From positions 24,995,406 to 25,059,405 of the forward strand of contig NC_081409.1 in the NCBI RefSeq assembly GCF_030272615.1: a stretch of DNA of 64,000 bases, written 5' to 3'. Every line of letters begins with the position of its first letter. Within the stretch, counting starts at the first letter, position 1. Shown here one piece after another: positions 12,980 to 24,680 of the stretch. The notes under the pieces were generated by a model that saw only the letters and a program-made list of their open reading frames with translations, had not been told where the DNA came from and searched no databases. Source of the stretch: Cryptomeria japonica. Taxonomy: Eukaryota; Streptophyta; Pinopsida; Cupressales; Cupressaceae. A program made the translations under genes and the position numbers.

Positions 12980-13330
12980 ATAGTTGTTGATCCCACATGG
13001 GGTTTTACCCCCGAGGCTACGCTATTCAGAGCGGATACTTAGATGCTTGACCTCACTGGCTCCACCCTCGGCACTCACTTCTCGGGTCAGCCAAGCATCA
13101 GTCCCCATGAAAACTCCCCATGGCGAAATTTGTATCTCTACTAAGAACCGTATGTGTGTGGGCCGCTACCAGAGGTCCGACCTCCTGCCTCAACAACTAG
13201 AAGGATTTGGGCTTCTAAAACAAAGAGGTGCTAGTAAGGGCATCCGCTCGTGTGGCCATACATGCGGCACTTTCAGCTCTGTAAATACAGAAGGCTCCCA
13301 GCCGGTAGGGGTTACGCCCTACAAATGATC
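12980..13330. other. GC-richer leader block of the Ty3 element
   Basis: This block stands out in base composition from the AT-rich leader around it. Its + strand stays open for 114 codons (12984-13328), but the product resembles nothing I know. It lies between gag and the 5' LTR. I read it as conserved leader sequence and not as a gene. Confidence 0.5.
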
Positions 13331-13825
13331 AAATAAATTTGATCAAACGGGTTTATGGGGAGACATAGTGTCGGTATGAACTAATCAGCACACGTTATTC
13401 ATAGTTTTCACCATGAATACATTTGATTATAGTGGTTTGGATGAGGTGGGTTTTCCTCGCTACCACTTGGGTCGTTCTCTTCTCACTAGTAGTCCTAATG
13501 ACCACACGGGAAGACAGGCCCTCTAAAGATTAAACAAAAAGAGCCTATTGCTCAAGACACAAAAGACAATGATTCAATTTTAGTGCACCAATTGAAGTGT
13601 TTGCTAGTCTATGAAAACAAGGCACACAATAAAAATCCAAAAAAACTTGCCAAGGACCTGCAACAAAGATTTATTAGTAGTTTGGATTGTTTCAAATGAT
13701 CACCCCTTCCTGCAAGCACACAAGTTAGGTAAATTTTAGATCCAAAAGACTTTGTGAAATAGGGGCCTTCAATAATGCGTTTTGTTGACCAATTCAAAGA
13801 CCTGATTCATCATAAAAAAAGAACA

Positions 13826-14700
13826 CCTGTAAAATTTTAAGAGATTTCCATAAATGTAAGAAAATCCAAAAAATTTGCTAATTTGCTCCAAAAATTAATT
13901 TTTTATGAAAAATCATAAAAAATTCATATAAAATGCAAAATCGATCCAAAAAATCTGAAATTTTTACTGGAGAGTCTTTATGGTCTTCTAAACCTGCACA
14001 AAAAATTTCCTGCAACAAATCCAAGCAGTTTTTGAGATATGAGTAAAATAATGCAAAACCCTAATTTTCAAAGATCTAATTTTTGAAGAATGATTTTGCA
14101 TCAAATTTAAAATTACAAAGAATAGATCCTGTGTATAATTCTGAGAGATTTCCAAAAATGTAAGAAAATCCAAAAAATTCGCTAATTTGCTCTCAAAATT
14201 AATTTTTTATAAAAAATCATAAAAAAATTCATATAAAATGCAAAATCAATCCAAAAAATCTGAAATTTTTACTGAATCTTTCTGATACTGTTCCTAACCT
14301 GCAAAAACAATTTTATGGAAAAATTCAAAGCCGTTTGTGAGATCTAATCAAAATAAATAAAAACCCTAATTTTTAAAGATCTGATTTTTAGGGAAATATT
14401 TTGCATCAAAATTAAATTCACAAAGAACAGATCCTGTGTATAATTATGAGAGATTTCCAAAAATGTAAGAAAATCTGAAAAATTCTCTCATTTGCTCTCA
14501 AAATAAATTTTTTTATGAAAAATCATAAAAAATTCCTAAAAATTGAAAATTTGCTCCAAAAATTCTGAATTTTGGATTGAGAGCTCCTGATACTTTCTTC
14601 AACCTGCAAAAAAAATTTGGTGCAAAATTTCCAAGCCGTTTATGAGATATGATCGAATCTCTCCAAGATCTTGATTTTGTGTCCAAAACCCTAGCTGCAC
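13826..14700. repeat. Three direct repeats of about 305 bp in the Ty3 leader
   Basis: Units begin near 13826, 14128 and 14433. Each opens with variants of 'gagatttccaaaaatgtaag', continues with an AT-rich 'aaaatcataaaaaattc' stretch, and ends with 'caaaaccctaattttcaaag' or a variant. They lie between the gag start and the primer-binding site. Confidence 0.8.
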
Positions 14701-14806
14701 AAGGTTATTCTCCAAATTGTTTTACAAAATAGCAATATAGGGTTAGAAAAATCTGCAAAAAAACATAGATCTAAGAAAAATCCATGTCCCACCGGGCGTG
14801 CCAAAA

Positions 14807-15629
14807 TGTATATGGTGAAAATGGATAACAATAATAACAAAATTGAAAGGCTAAATGAATCCAACCACTAAACCCTAGCCTAACAATGAACAAAGATCCA
14901 CCATAACATATGAAGATTACCTAAGACAATGCAAATAACTCAAAATCACAAAGATTATACCATCACATGTCCAATAGGGTTTTGATCTCCATTCTTCCTA
15001 TCTCCATTGATTTTGCTTGATATATTTGCTCTTAGATTTTTATATCCACAAGAGCTCAACAAAGAACGGAATGTGGTTGCAAGTGGAATTGTAGTGTAGC
15101 CAAGTACTCCAAAATCAGTCATTAGGATGTGTCATTAGTCATTAGGATATGTCATTAGGATATGTCATTAGTCATTAGGGTTTGACAATGAAGAAAGCAT
15201 CTCCTTAAATAGAAGACACAATAAGAAATGGAGGGTTAAGATTGAGAGGTGTAAAAAGAGAGGTCGGCTAGGATTAGAGGGTAGGTAAAAGAAATACCAA
15301 AATAATGAAAGAGGTAGGTAGTGTATGAATTAGAGATGAATGACATGTGTCATGTGTAGAAAAAGATAATGAATTAATTAAATAAATAAAGATTTATTTA
15401 ATTAATAGAAGAAATAGGACAATTAAATAAATAAAATATTTATTTAATTTAGGAAAGGGATAATTTAAATAAATAAATGTATTTATTTAAATGAGAAATA
15501 AGGCTAGAAGAGGATAAATGAATTAATTAAATAAATAAAAATTTATTTAATTAATAGAAGAATTAGGCTTAGATAATTAAATAAATAAAATATTTATTTA
15601 ATTAGACATGACAATTTTGAGTGTCTACA
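14807..15629 (-). repeat. LTR (5' LTR) of the Ty3 element
   Basis: This 823-bp direct repeat of 4220-5043 starts TGTATATGGTG and ends TGTCTACA, followed by the target repeat AGGAT. The primer-binding-like sequence lies immediately to its left, which fixes the element on the - strand. Confidence 0.93.
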
Positions 15630-15634
15630 AGGAT

Positions 15635-15889
15635 AATTCTTATGTGAAAAAAATTAATTAATATATATTTTCAAATTAAATAACATAATTCTCATATAAA
15701 ATAAATAACTAATTTAAATGTTTTAAAAACTAGTTCTCTTTATACACTAACCAACCATACTTTCCCACATTTTAGGCAAGTGGCCGGTTAGACAAATAAT
15801 TAGTTGAAATAGGTCAAATTACTATAATTAATTGAAAGACAAAGATGCCATATGTACCTAATGGATTCTTTAAATTGATATTATTATGT
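15635..15889. other. AT-rich spacer
   Basis: No gene or named repeat is visible between the Ty3 element and the second copy of the ligase upstream region. Confidence 0.5.
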
Positions 15890-16530
15890 TTCAATTATTT
15901 CATCATTAGATAAATAGAACCCCGAGTTGCCCAATAAATGATACTATTATTATTAATCATTTAAAATAAAGTAAAACACAAACAAACATACATATTTGGA
16001 CAAAAATGCTATTATCTAAAAAAAAATTAGAAAACTTTTTAATAGATAGATGTCGACATATTTATCTTTATATTAATAAAATAAATTTGAATTAGGCATT
16101 CCTTTAACAAAATGTATAGTAAGACCAAAATCTATGGCATATACAATACTGGTAATGTCATTCAAGAATTTAATACTTTTAACATTTGATTCAATAAATT
16201 AATTATATATAAATATATGGTTTTAAAAAAATGAATTTTATATTTATTGTTTTTAGTATGAATCAATAAAAAAAGATACATGATATTTTTATAATTATTT
16301 AAAAGAAAATTAAATGTAGACAATTAAATTTTTGTTTAAATTTATATAATGAATGATTAAATTGGTAAAAAAATTAAATGCAATAGATGCATAATATTTT
16401 GTTCTTAATAGAAACTCACAATATAACATTGAAAGATAAAACTAGCAATTCTTATACTTCTATTAAACTATTGACCAAAGCAAAAAAATCTATTAATACT
16501 ACATCATCATCATTATTAGTAGTATTTGGT
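15890..16530 (+). repeat. Copy 2 of the 4CL-like upstream region
   Basis: Bases 15890-16010 match 49160-49310, including 'tttcaattatttcatc', 'gttgccca', and 'atgctattattattaatc' variants. Bases 16080-16400 match both other copies. No ligase exon follows. The next ligase exon downstream is at 43.4 kb, behind about 27 kb of nested elements, so this may be the displaced promoter of that pseudogene. Confidence 0.7.
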
Positions 16531-18718
16531 GTTTAAGAGGAGAGGCTTCCTACAATGGCATCAAATTTATAAGTAAACATTTGGCTTTTTGAGTAAATTT
16601 GGCGTGCATATAAATGCTTAAAGAGTTGAGGTGACGTTTATGTTTTCACCAAAAAACAATCTATATAGATAAAATTTGATGTTCATTTGCATGTATGTCG
16701 TTAATTTATTATTACCCTAGGTTGCATATAAAAGATCTTCCAATGGATGACAACCTTTAAGTAGATAAGTAGATACATGAAGAAAATTTGGGATTGTATT
16801 GGAAGTTGTATCCAAATCATGAAAACCCTTACTCAAATTAATTCAAATTACAAATTTTAATAGGTTTTTAACTAGCCAAATATACAAAATATATCAATTG
16901 TAAAGTATTAAATTGGTGAATATTAAAGTGGAACTACAAAGAATTAACATGGAAAAAATTTCTAATCCAAAGATGTGCATTTTATAATGACTAATATTAA
17001 ATTATTGTTACATTAAAGTAATCAATAAAAGTTCAATTACAATTAGGGTTCAATCAAGGTTATAATTCAACTGGAGTTAGAAAATCATTCAATTATGGTT
17101 ACAATTAGTATTAAGGCTATGTTTAACAATAGTTTAATAAACAAATTGGGTTAAAATTAGGGTTAGGGTTCTATTGCATTTCTAAAATTATTTAGTTTGA
17201 TTTATAATTATATTTTTTGTTTTTAAAAGTTTAAAAAAAAAATTAAAATCATTTGTATGAAGATTATGTACAAAATTTTTTTAAAAATATCAAAATAATG
17301 AGAGTGACAAAATATAATTTCTATATAGCATTTCACAAATAAACAGAAAGAGAAAATTAGGGTCAAGGTTAAAATTACAATGAGAGATGTGTTTAGGGTA
17401 TGGATTAGGGTTAAATTATGGTTAAGGTTTCAAGAGGGTTACGGTTAAAAATTCATTAGGGCTAGGGTTAACATTAGATTAGGGTTTGAAGAAAGATATG
17501 ATTGTGATTATAATGCAATTAGGGTTATAATTAGAGACATGATTAGAGTTAGGGTGCAATTAAAGTTTTAATGTAAAATTAAGGTTATAAGAAAACTAAG
17601 GTTAGTGTTGAATTACAACTAGAATTGAATTAGGGTTAGGGTAAAATTAGGACTATAAGAAAAAGATTTAAGTTAGGATAAGGGTTAGGGTTAAATAATG
17701 GTTTGGGTTAAAATAGAGTTATAGTTAGAGATTAACTCGCTTATATATTTAATAATATAGAAATAATAAGTCAAGAGAAGTGCATATTTCTTTATCAATT
17801 AATCAAATTAAAGTGCAGGAAGGATATCTCTCACCTCATTCTATATATATTATTAAATATATATAGACTAGAATAGGAACAAATTTATAGGAATAATAGA
17901 TTTTATAGGCTTTTTTTTAGATTTATTTTTATTTAAAAAATAAATGTCTATTTTTCTGTTCATTTTTTATTGATAATCTTGAAAATAAAGTGATTTTTTT
18001 TATAGATATATATAAAAAATTTGATTACTTTTATTTTTTATTTTTTAAATATAGGTAATAAATCAATTAACTATTGTATAGAGATTTGATTCAAACCATT
18101 TAAATAAAATTAAATAAAAATTTAAATAAATAATCAAACTATTTGATTACATGTATTACACAACAAATATTTCTATTTAAACAAATAAACCCATGTATCT
18201 TTTATAATTATAATTTTGTATTTGTTTTTAATCATTCAATTTTTTATTAATACTTTTTGAAAATCATAATTTTCTTTTTAATCATTTTAATATATAAAAT
18301 ACAATTTTATAACATTTAATCATAAATTTAATTATCAAAATATTTAATAATAAATTTAAATATTTTTCTTTTAGTCATTAAAAAAATACCTATTTGCACT
18401 TTATTGTTTATATTATATAATTTAATAATTATTTTATTAAGATCAATTTTAATTAATATTACATAAATATAATTAAAATATTATATAATCTTAACTAATA
18501 ATTAATTTTAAGATTATTTTTTTTATTATAATTATAATTATATAGATTTAATAATTAAATTAGAATTATATTCTTAAGAAAAATATATATATATTCACTA
18601 TAATGTTTATAGAATATTATAATTATTACTATTATTTTATCGAAGTGAGAGTTAAAGTTAATATTAAAAAAACATAATTAAAAAAATTTAATTTTAAAAT
18701 AACAATAATTTAAAATTA
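16531..18718. other. AT-rich DNA with telomere-like words
   Basis: No gene is visible. 17040-17730 is dense in TTAGGGTTAGGG-like and ATTAGGGTTA-like words with irregular spacing, resembling decayed telomere-type repeats (the plant telomere is TTTAGGG). The rest is very AT-rich. Confidence 0.55.
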
Positions 18719-18830
18719 TAACTCACAATATAACATTAAAAGATAAAAATAGCAATTATTATATTTTTATTAAATTATTGACCAAAGCAAAAAAATCTAT
18801 TAAGACTACATCATCATTATCATCGTCATT
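18719..18830 (+). repeat. Partial duplicate of 16428-16530
   Basis: Both stretches share 'aactcacaatataacatt', 'attgaccaaagcaaaaaaat' and 'actacatcatcat'. This shows that part of the ligase upstream region was copied again 2.3 kb downstream. Confidence 0.8.
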
Positions 18831-19425
18831 ATTATTATAATATTTTTAGATGAATTGATTGAGATAATTATAAAGTTAACTAATTGCATGATGAAGCTAG
18901 ACAAATTTGATTAATCACTTAAACTTAGAGTGAGTGGGAGTTGAGAGGTGGAAGTGAAGATAAAATAATATCAAATTAAAAATAATAATAATAAATTATT
19001 TTTTTTAACTTTTCATGCATTTAAGTGGTCAAATTAAATGCTCCAATTTTTATTATATCTGATTGGAATATGCCTTCTGCCTAATAAACTTTATTACTAT
19101 ATGAAAATTATTTAAATTTCTGTTATCTAAATTTAATGTCAATGAAATTTCTAAATTTTAACTGTTTGTAAAAAGTTTTTCTATTAACCTTTGGGAACAT
19201 ATCTAATGATCTATGATTAAAAATATAGATGGAAAGAAAAATTACACAGTTAAAATGTAAAATATCAATACATTTTTGTAAAAAATTGTGTTCTTAATCA
19301 ACTTAAGCTTATATTAAATTTAAGATTTTACTCAAATGATTCAAATACAAAAATATTTTAAGATTATACATTATCGTCCATGAACTATAACATTTTTTTT
19401 TTTATTGAACCTAAGCTGAGAGCTT
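18831..19425. other. AT-rich DNA, nothing recognised
   Basis: No open frame of note, repeat or RNA gene is seen. Confidence 0.5.
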
Positions 19426-19429
19426 TGTA

Positions 19430-20628
19430 GGAGATTTGTTGATCAGATAACATGCAGTGGCTACAGGTTCGACCCAAAACTTCTACTCAAGGCCAACACC
19501 ACTTAGCATACTCTTAGCCCTCTCCATCAACATCATGTTCATTCTCTTTGCAACTCCATTCTACTAAGGGGTGTATGGAGTTGTCTTATGTCTTTCAGTC
19601 TCGTGCTCTTTACAACACTTACAAGACTCTATAGAACAAAATTCACCACCATTGTTAGTTCTCAAACATTTAACTTTTCTATCAATTTGATTTTCAACTA
19701 AAGATTTAAATTCCTTAAACCAACTAAAGACTTTAGCCTTACTCCCGAGGAAATAAACAAATGTCCTATTGTAATCCTCTATGAAATATACAAAGTATAT
19801 AGGTTTTGATAACGAAGGAACATTTACAAGACCAAACACACCCTAGAAGACTTATGAGAACTTTTATAAAATTGCACATGATTTTGTTTACCAAAGATAC
19901 AATGTTCACATAAGTCAAACTCGAGATTGCAATCTTCAAGGCCTTCTACAAGATTCTTACATTTTTAGATTTGGAGACCCTTCTCACTAATATGATCGAG
20001 TCTCTAGTGCCATAACATTATCTTCTCTGTAGGAAGCTTCATTTCCAAAGAATGAGCACCCTTAGGTACCCAAAAAACACAATCGTCGGAAGTAGATGCA
20101 ACAGATTTATTCACTTCTTTATCCGATGGTGAGGATGAAGAATCTAAAGATTTATTCTTCTTCAACTTATCAGAAGAAATATTGAATTGAATAGTTCATG
20201 CATCTGGCTTGAACAAGGTTCCTATCCGAACTCCTCTAGCCATATTACATCCTCCACTCGAGAAGACAACTTGCACACCCACATCATTCAATTTACTCAC
20301 TGAAAGGAGGTTTTGTGCCAAACCCAGGATATGCAATTCACCATCAATTTCCTTCACTCAGCCATCGAGGAATTTAATTTGAACTCTTCCACGACCAATT
20401 ATTTCTAGATGAGAATCATCACTGAGATACACCTTTCCACAATAAAATTCTTCATATTTTGAGAAACAATCTATATGTGACGTTACATGAAAAGATGCCT
20501 CGAAATCTATTAACCACACATCTTTAGATGTCTGTGTTGCCAAAGCTACAACCAATGATTCACTGAAATAATCATTCCCCATCTCAATCCTTCCAGATGT
20601 GCTTGCCATCTTTTTCAAAAATAGGATA
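19430..20628 (-). mobile_element. Copia relic, left part (protease to integrase)
   Basis: The - strand encodes Ty1/Copia pieces in normal order: a protease-like VWLIDFEASFHVTSH stretch near 20.5 kb, then GAG-pre-integrase-like sequence, then integrase core pieces such as KCLRTNNGGEFCS near 19.65 kb. It is old and broken in several places. Its 5' part with the LTR lies at 40115-43005, because a CACTA transposon was inserted at 20632. Confidence 0.75.
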
Positions 20629-20631
20629 TCA

Positions 20632-20840
20632 CACTAATACATTTGGCCTAAAATTCCGATGGAGAAGGTATATTATGAACAAATTTGATTTTTTTTTGCA
20701 AAATTGCCCGCATTCGTCGAAATTCCGATGATAATTCGATAATGTTTTCGACAAAGAAGGAATTGGCAACGACATTTGCGTTTTTTACAAAAAGTGACTG
20801 CGTTCGTCGAAATTCCGACGACAGCGGGCATTACTTAAAA
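20632..20840. repeat. Left terminal and subterminal repeats of the CACTA element
   Basis: The terminal repeat is at 20632-20662, and TCGTCGAAATTCCGATG / TCGTCGAAATTCCGACG words lie near 20716 and 20802. In CACTA elements such subterminal words bind the TNPA-type protein. They are fewer here than at the right end. Confidence 0.75.
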
Positions 20841-20859
20841 AAAAAAAAGACCAAGACAT

Positions 20860-21420
20860 TTCAAATCATTTTTGTGGCCTCTTCTCATTCTCATGTTGCC
20901 GCCCTAGTAGCGTATTCCTGCCCACAGTTCCACCTTTGTCAAATCCCAACAACTGTATTAAGGTTGTGTCTGCGTAATGCCACGACCAGTTTTTTCTAGG
21001 AGGATGGAGCCATAACCTTTCTCGAGTGAGCCGAACAATCCAATGAAGCCGACTACCTCGCATCCTAAAGTGGGTTTTATATCTCGAACTGTTGTTGGAG
21101 GATCTGCATACAGAGTGAACAGAGCGAGCTAAAGATAATGTAGTATTGCTGGTCTTACCTTCTTGTACATAAGAATTAGGTTATTAAGGGTCAAACCAGT
21201 ACAAATTAGAGTTGCAGGATCACAGGCATGGGCCATTATAAAGGCAACAAAGGTAGTGACACCAGCAGGAGTAGACTGTATTGCACTTCCACACCCGCTT
21301 ACGAGGAGATACAAGTGAAACCCAGGCTTCTATTTAGCTCTCTATTTCTCGGGCGAGATAACGAGCCACTCTATTCAGGGGTAAGGCGAAGAGGATTTCC
21401 ATGGTGTTTTTTGGTGAAAT
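20860..21420. other. Higher-GC insert, unidentified, possible gene capture
   Basis: Base composition is clearly less AT-rich than around it. The - strand has two short open stretches (21129-21314 and 20866-21063), one of them hydrophobic. I do not recognise the product. It lies beside a captured phosphorylase exon, so it may be further captured host sequence. Confidence 0.35.
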
Positions 21421-21565
21421 AAATTGTGTCCTTAGCAATCAATCACGAATTGAATATCTTCAAGGACGTGCATTGATAAATGCAATTGGAAACCTTGGCA
21501 TTACTGATGCATATGCTGCTGCTCTCAACAAGTTTGGTCATGACCTTGAGAATATTGTAGAGCGG
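21420..21565 (+). pseudogene. Captured alpha-glucan phosphorylase exon
   Basis: Translation from 21452 gives EYLQGRALINAIGNLGITDA followed by YAAALNKFGHDLENIVER. This is the conserved N-terminal YLQGRAL.NAIGNL region of plant alpha-1,4-glucan phosphorylase, closer to the cytosolic (H/PHS2-like) form from memory. The exon stops before a GT donor at 21566, and the following DNA is not coding. Residues before EYLQ do not fit the family (LSNQSRI in place of the usual LSM), so the 5' side is disturbed. The fragment is about 40 codons of a roughly 840-residue enzyme and cannot be functional. Its place between a CACTA end and DRM fragments indicates gene capture with introns, that is, at DNA level. 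Confidence 0.8.
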
Positions 21566-21920
21566 GTATAATTATCTGTTAGTTTTGCGATTTCAGTTTA
21601 CTTGTATCAAAAAAACATATTATGCCTAACTAGAGCATAACGACTTCAAAAGTTAATCATTTTGACATTAATTTGTAAGCACAACACATATTGTTAACTA
21701 AGAATTAACTTTTTTGAGTTTATTGCATATTTTACACATAATTGTTTGTTAAATCTATAAATTCCTTTACCATGGACAAATATCAAACTTTTAATTCCTT
21801 CAATTTGAATGTAACTTGTAGATAGGGTAGGTCCAATATGTATTTTGAGCAATTATGTAATCTTAAGGCGAATTATTCTTAAGGCTGTCAACACATGTAA
21901 TATGCTCTCCAACATTTGGC

Positions 21921-21922
<2 letters not shown>

Positions 21923-21968
<46 letters not shown>
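21923..21968. repeat. (CT)n microsatellite
   Basis: An uninterrupted run of about 22 CT units inside the CACTA element. Confidence 0.97.
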
Positions 21969-21970
<2 letters not shown>

Positions 21971-22289
21971 GCGAAATTTCTCCTCATCCATTGTGTGAAG
22001 GTTGGCTGTTAGGTGATACTAAGGATAAATATTCAAAAAGTATAATAATTACACTAATACATATATCACTCTCATGCCTTCCTTAATTTGATATAAGGTC
22101 CCTCTAACCTGTTAATGCATGATAGCCTCGGTAAGATAAATGATTGAATGAGAGATAAATGAAGTCTCTCATTCAATCATCTATCCTATCGATAAACTAT
22201 GATGAAGACTTCAAGCTATTGTTCCTTCATTTGATGATCATTCTTAAATTTGTATATATTCAACCATACTTGCAAAGTTCGATCAATGC

Positions 22290-22580
22290 TTAACTACCGA
22301 TAATCATCGGTTGTAAATCTCATAGCACAAAATACTGATTGGTATCGGTTTACATTAAAAGCAATGCACTTCGATTAATATCAGTTAACATATTAACTAT
22401 GAACACCGATTGTTATTGGGCTTAACCAATGCACTTCGATTATATATCGATTAATATATTAACTGTGAACATTGATTGTTGTCGGGATTAACTAATACAT
22501 ACTGATTAGTATCGGTTGTCTTGCATATGATAGACACATCGATTAAGTATCAGGTGGTTTTTTAAGTGATATACACCGAT
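22290..22580. repeat. Array of CCGATtgttATCGG palindromes
   Basis: About eight 14-15-bp imperfect palindromes occur at roughly 30-40-bp spacing: CCGATAATCATCGG, CTGATTGGTATCGG, TCGATTAATATCAG, CCGATTGTTATTGG, TCGATTATATATCGA and others. They look like subterminal protein-binding repeats of a DNA transposon, but I cannot pair them with a terminus. Confidence 0.65.
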
Positions 22581-23869
22581 TTAGGTTTCTATCCACCTCC
22601 TTTGTTGACATCCCCTCCCCCATTGTCTAATATATCTATGACTTTTCCAACAACTTTTAATATCACAACAAGAGATAATTTTGTATGAGTTTCTTAAAAC
22701 CAACTTTATTACTCTCCCCTTGAAAAATTGAAGAAAAAACCATAAAAAAAATTAGGACAATCCTTTTTTCAAGCATCATCAACTATTCCACTAATGAATG
22801 CCATGATTTGGAGATTAAAAATCAACAACTTATTGTAGTTCTAGTAACATTTAAGTAATAGGTGACAATGAGTTATACACTCATCATATCCCTTCTAAAT
22901 GACATTTATAACCTATTATGTTTTTATCTTGCTATATGACATTGGTAGCTTAATTACCTATTAGGGGCTCATTGTCATTCATGGTACTACGATTTCATGT
23001 GCAATCATACTTGGGAGGCAACGTAATAGCCTAGTTCTTCTTGTCTCTACATTGTGAAGCAAGAATAATAGTTGTCAATTGTTCCTCTTTTTTAAGGATC
23101 CACTTTACCTTTGTTGATTTTTATCTTTTATAACTTGATATCCTCTCTTGCATAGAATTGTCCTAAATCCAAATTCTCTCCTTTCTTGGACGTGTGTGTT
23201 CCTTGATTAGGACCTCTTTCATTGTTTTGTAGGCAAATAAACAAAGACATCAACCTCTCCTCTCTACTTATACACAAAATGGCTAATTAAAACCACTTCA
23301 TATACACAAAATGTCTCCTTGCACTAATCAAGCCTCAAAAATGTGACACCCTTGTTCAACAAGGGTTGATACTCTACAACATGATGCCTATCATTAATGA
23401 GCTCAAGGTGGTTTCTTTCATGCTCAATAAAAATATGATCAAAACTTTTTGTAGTTTCACCACCATCATAATATCATTTTGCTATTGTTAACATCATACA
23501 TCCTCATGCTATGTTGGCAATTCATCGGTCTCTTCAATTTATTCACTCTTTATATGTTAGTGACTACCTTTAACTTATGAACCTTCAAATAAATCATCAT
23601 AATGACCCCTTCACTATCTTGTGTTGAATGAAAACCCTTCAACTGGACTGCATTGTATAAGAATTTGGTGTGGATCTTTCATTCTTTCCTTGATTTGCTA
23701 TTTTTTATTGTTCCACCCTACAATTTTGTATTTGAGGTATGTAAAATAGTTGATCTATAGATTTTTTTTATCTCTCTGCATTCTTTTGGTTGCCTTCATT
23801 TAAATTATGTAATGTTTCCATAATATCTCTTTTACAACTATCTCTTCCTTTCTTTTGCAATTAAGAGAC
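22581..23869. other. CACTA interior, nothing recognised
   Basis: AT-rich sequence with no open frame of note, no clear repeat and no recognised gene fragment. Confidence 0.5.
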
Positions 23870-23924
23870 CATTTGAATTGTAGGTAGACCCCTTCAAATG
23901 ACAGGGTAGGCTTCCTTTTATACC

Positions 23925-24190
23925 TAATATTTGTCTTGAAATCATTTTATCCTGATGGCATTAAATTAATGTACTTTCTAGGATACATATTTCCACAGAT
24001 ACAACACAAGTTAAATGTATCCCAAGTCGATGCAAATAAACTTTTGCTCCGGAGATCACCAGAAAATAGAGAAAGAATTTTAATTTAATGCCATCAGCAT
24101 AAAAAGATTTCAAGACAGATAAATGGTATGCAATTGTATCTATTTGGAATGCTTTACCCAAATAGCGCAATCGATCAGTTGCCTTTGAAA
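23925..24190. pseudogene. DRM methyltransferase hairpin 1 (left arm truncated)
   Basis: The - strand from 24188 encodes TDRLRYLGKAFQIDTIAYHL, then SVLKSFYADGIKLKF, then a worn catalytic motif-I stretch ending LHRLGIHLTCV. This is the DRM-type cytosine methyltransferase segment around motif I. On the other side of a spacer like that of the large hairpin (variant of GATACATATTTACATAGATA), the + strand holds only a short piece of the complementary arm (23928-23978). It is therefore a shortened inverted repeat. Neither arm can encode a working enzyme. Confidence 0.78.
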
Positions 24191-24554
24191 AGAAAGTGGT
24201 ATGATGAAATCTTTGGGCATAAAATAGATGAAATGCACTCCATACTAATGCTGCACAATATTTTGGTCGATGATATTTTTAAAATAGTAAAGGAAGGTGT
24301 ATGGAACAACCAAGTTCTTATCATTATAAACAATTAATATTTTAAGATCCTTTTATGATGTGTAAGTTGAGAATATTGTATGGAAGGTCCCTAAATGAAT
24401 ACACTTTAAACTGATTTTAGCAATGACTATCGGATGTAGACAAAATGAATGCTTTTTGGATTAGGATGGTACACATAATCTACTATTAAAAGGTTGTAAA
24501 AAATTCTTGGGACTAGGAGGTGTGAAATGGCCTACTCATGCTTTTCATGCCATC
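24191..24554. other. CACTA interior, no recognised gene
   Basis: A 69-codon + frame runs out of hairpin 1 (24128-24337). Its second half resembles nothing I know. The rest is non-coding. Confidence 0.45.
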
Positions 24555-24680
24555 AAAATTTGAGTTTGATTGTCATCATTTACTTTGCCAAATTCTTCAC
24601 ATGTAACTCCTGAATCAATTTCCTACACACAAAATGATGAAAAATAGGTTTGTTGATGGGGGATTTCCTAGGTCAAACCT
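24555..24680. repeat. Segmental duplicate of 26683-26800
   Basis: The two stretches are almost identical over 'gtttgattgtcatcatttac', 'gtaactcctgaatcaatttc' and 'gtttgttgatgggggatt'. Together with the hairpin copies this shows that a block of the CACTA interior was copied locally. Confidence 0.9.

Larger units (their letters stand above)
4220..15629 (-). mobile_element. Young Ty3/Gypsy LTR element, incomplete
   Basis: An 11.4-kb element on the - strand. Its LTRs are 4220-5043 and 14807-15629, start TG and end CA, and differ at about five positions in 823. It is flanked by the 5-bp target repeat AGGAT (4215-4219 and 15630-15634). Next to the right LTR, the - strand reads TTTTGGCACGCCCGGTGGGA, a likely primer-binding site. 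Next to the left LTR is a purine tract. Parts seen on the - strand are a long leader, gag (about 9.7-12.2 kb), retropepsin (about 9.3-9.6 kb) and an integrase C-terminal piece with a GPY-type motif (about 8.1-8.4 kb). Reverse transcriptase is not recognised, so the copy is not whole. The gag type and the antisense extra gene fit the Tat/Athila side of Ty3. LTR identity suggests one to a few million years, depending on the rate assumed. Confidence 0.9.

Noticed and set aside
12984-13328. A 114-codon + strand protein in the Ty3 leader
   Set aside because: Unfamiliar product, antisense to the element, and it coincides with a GC-rich leader block.
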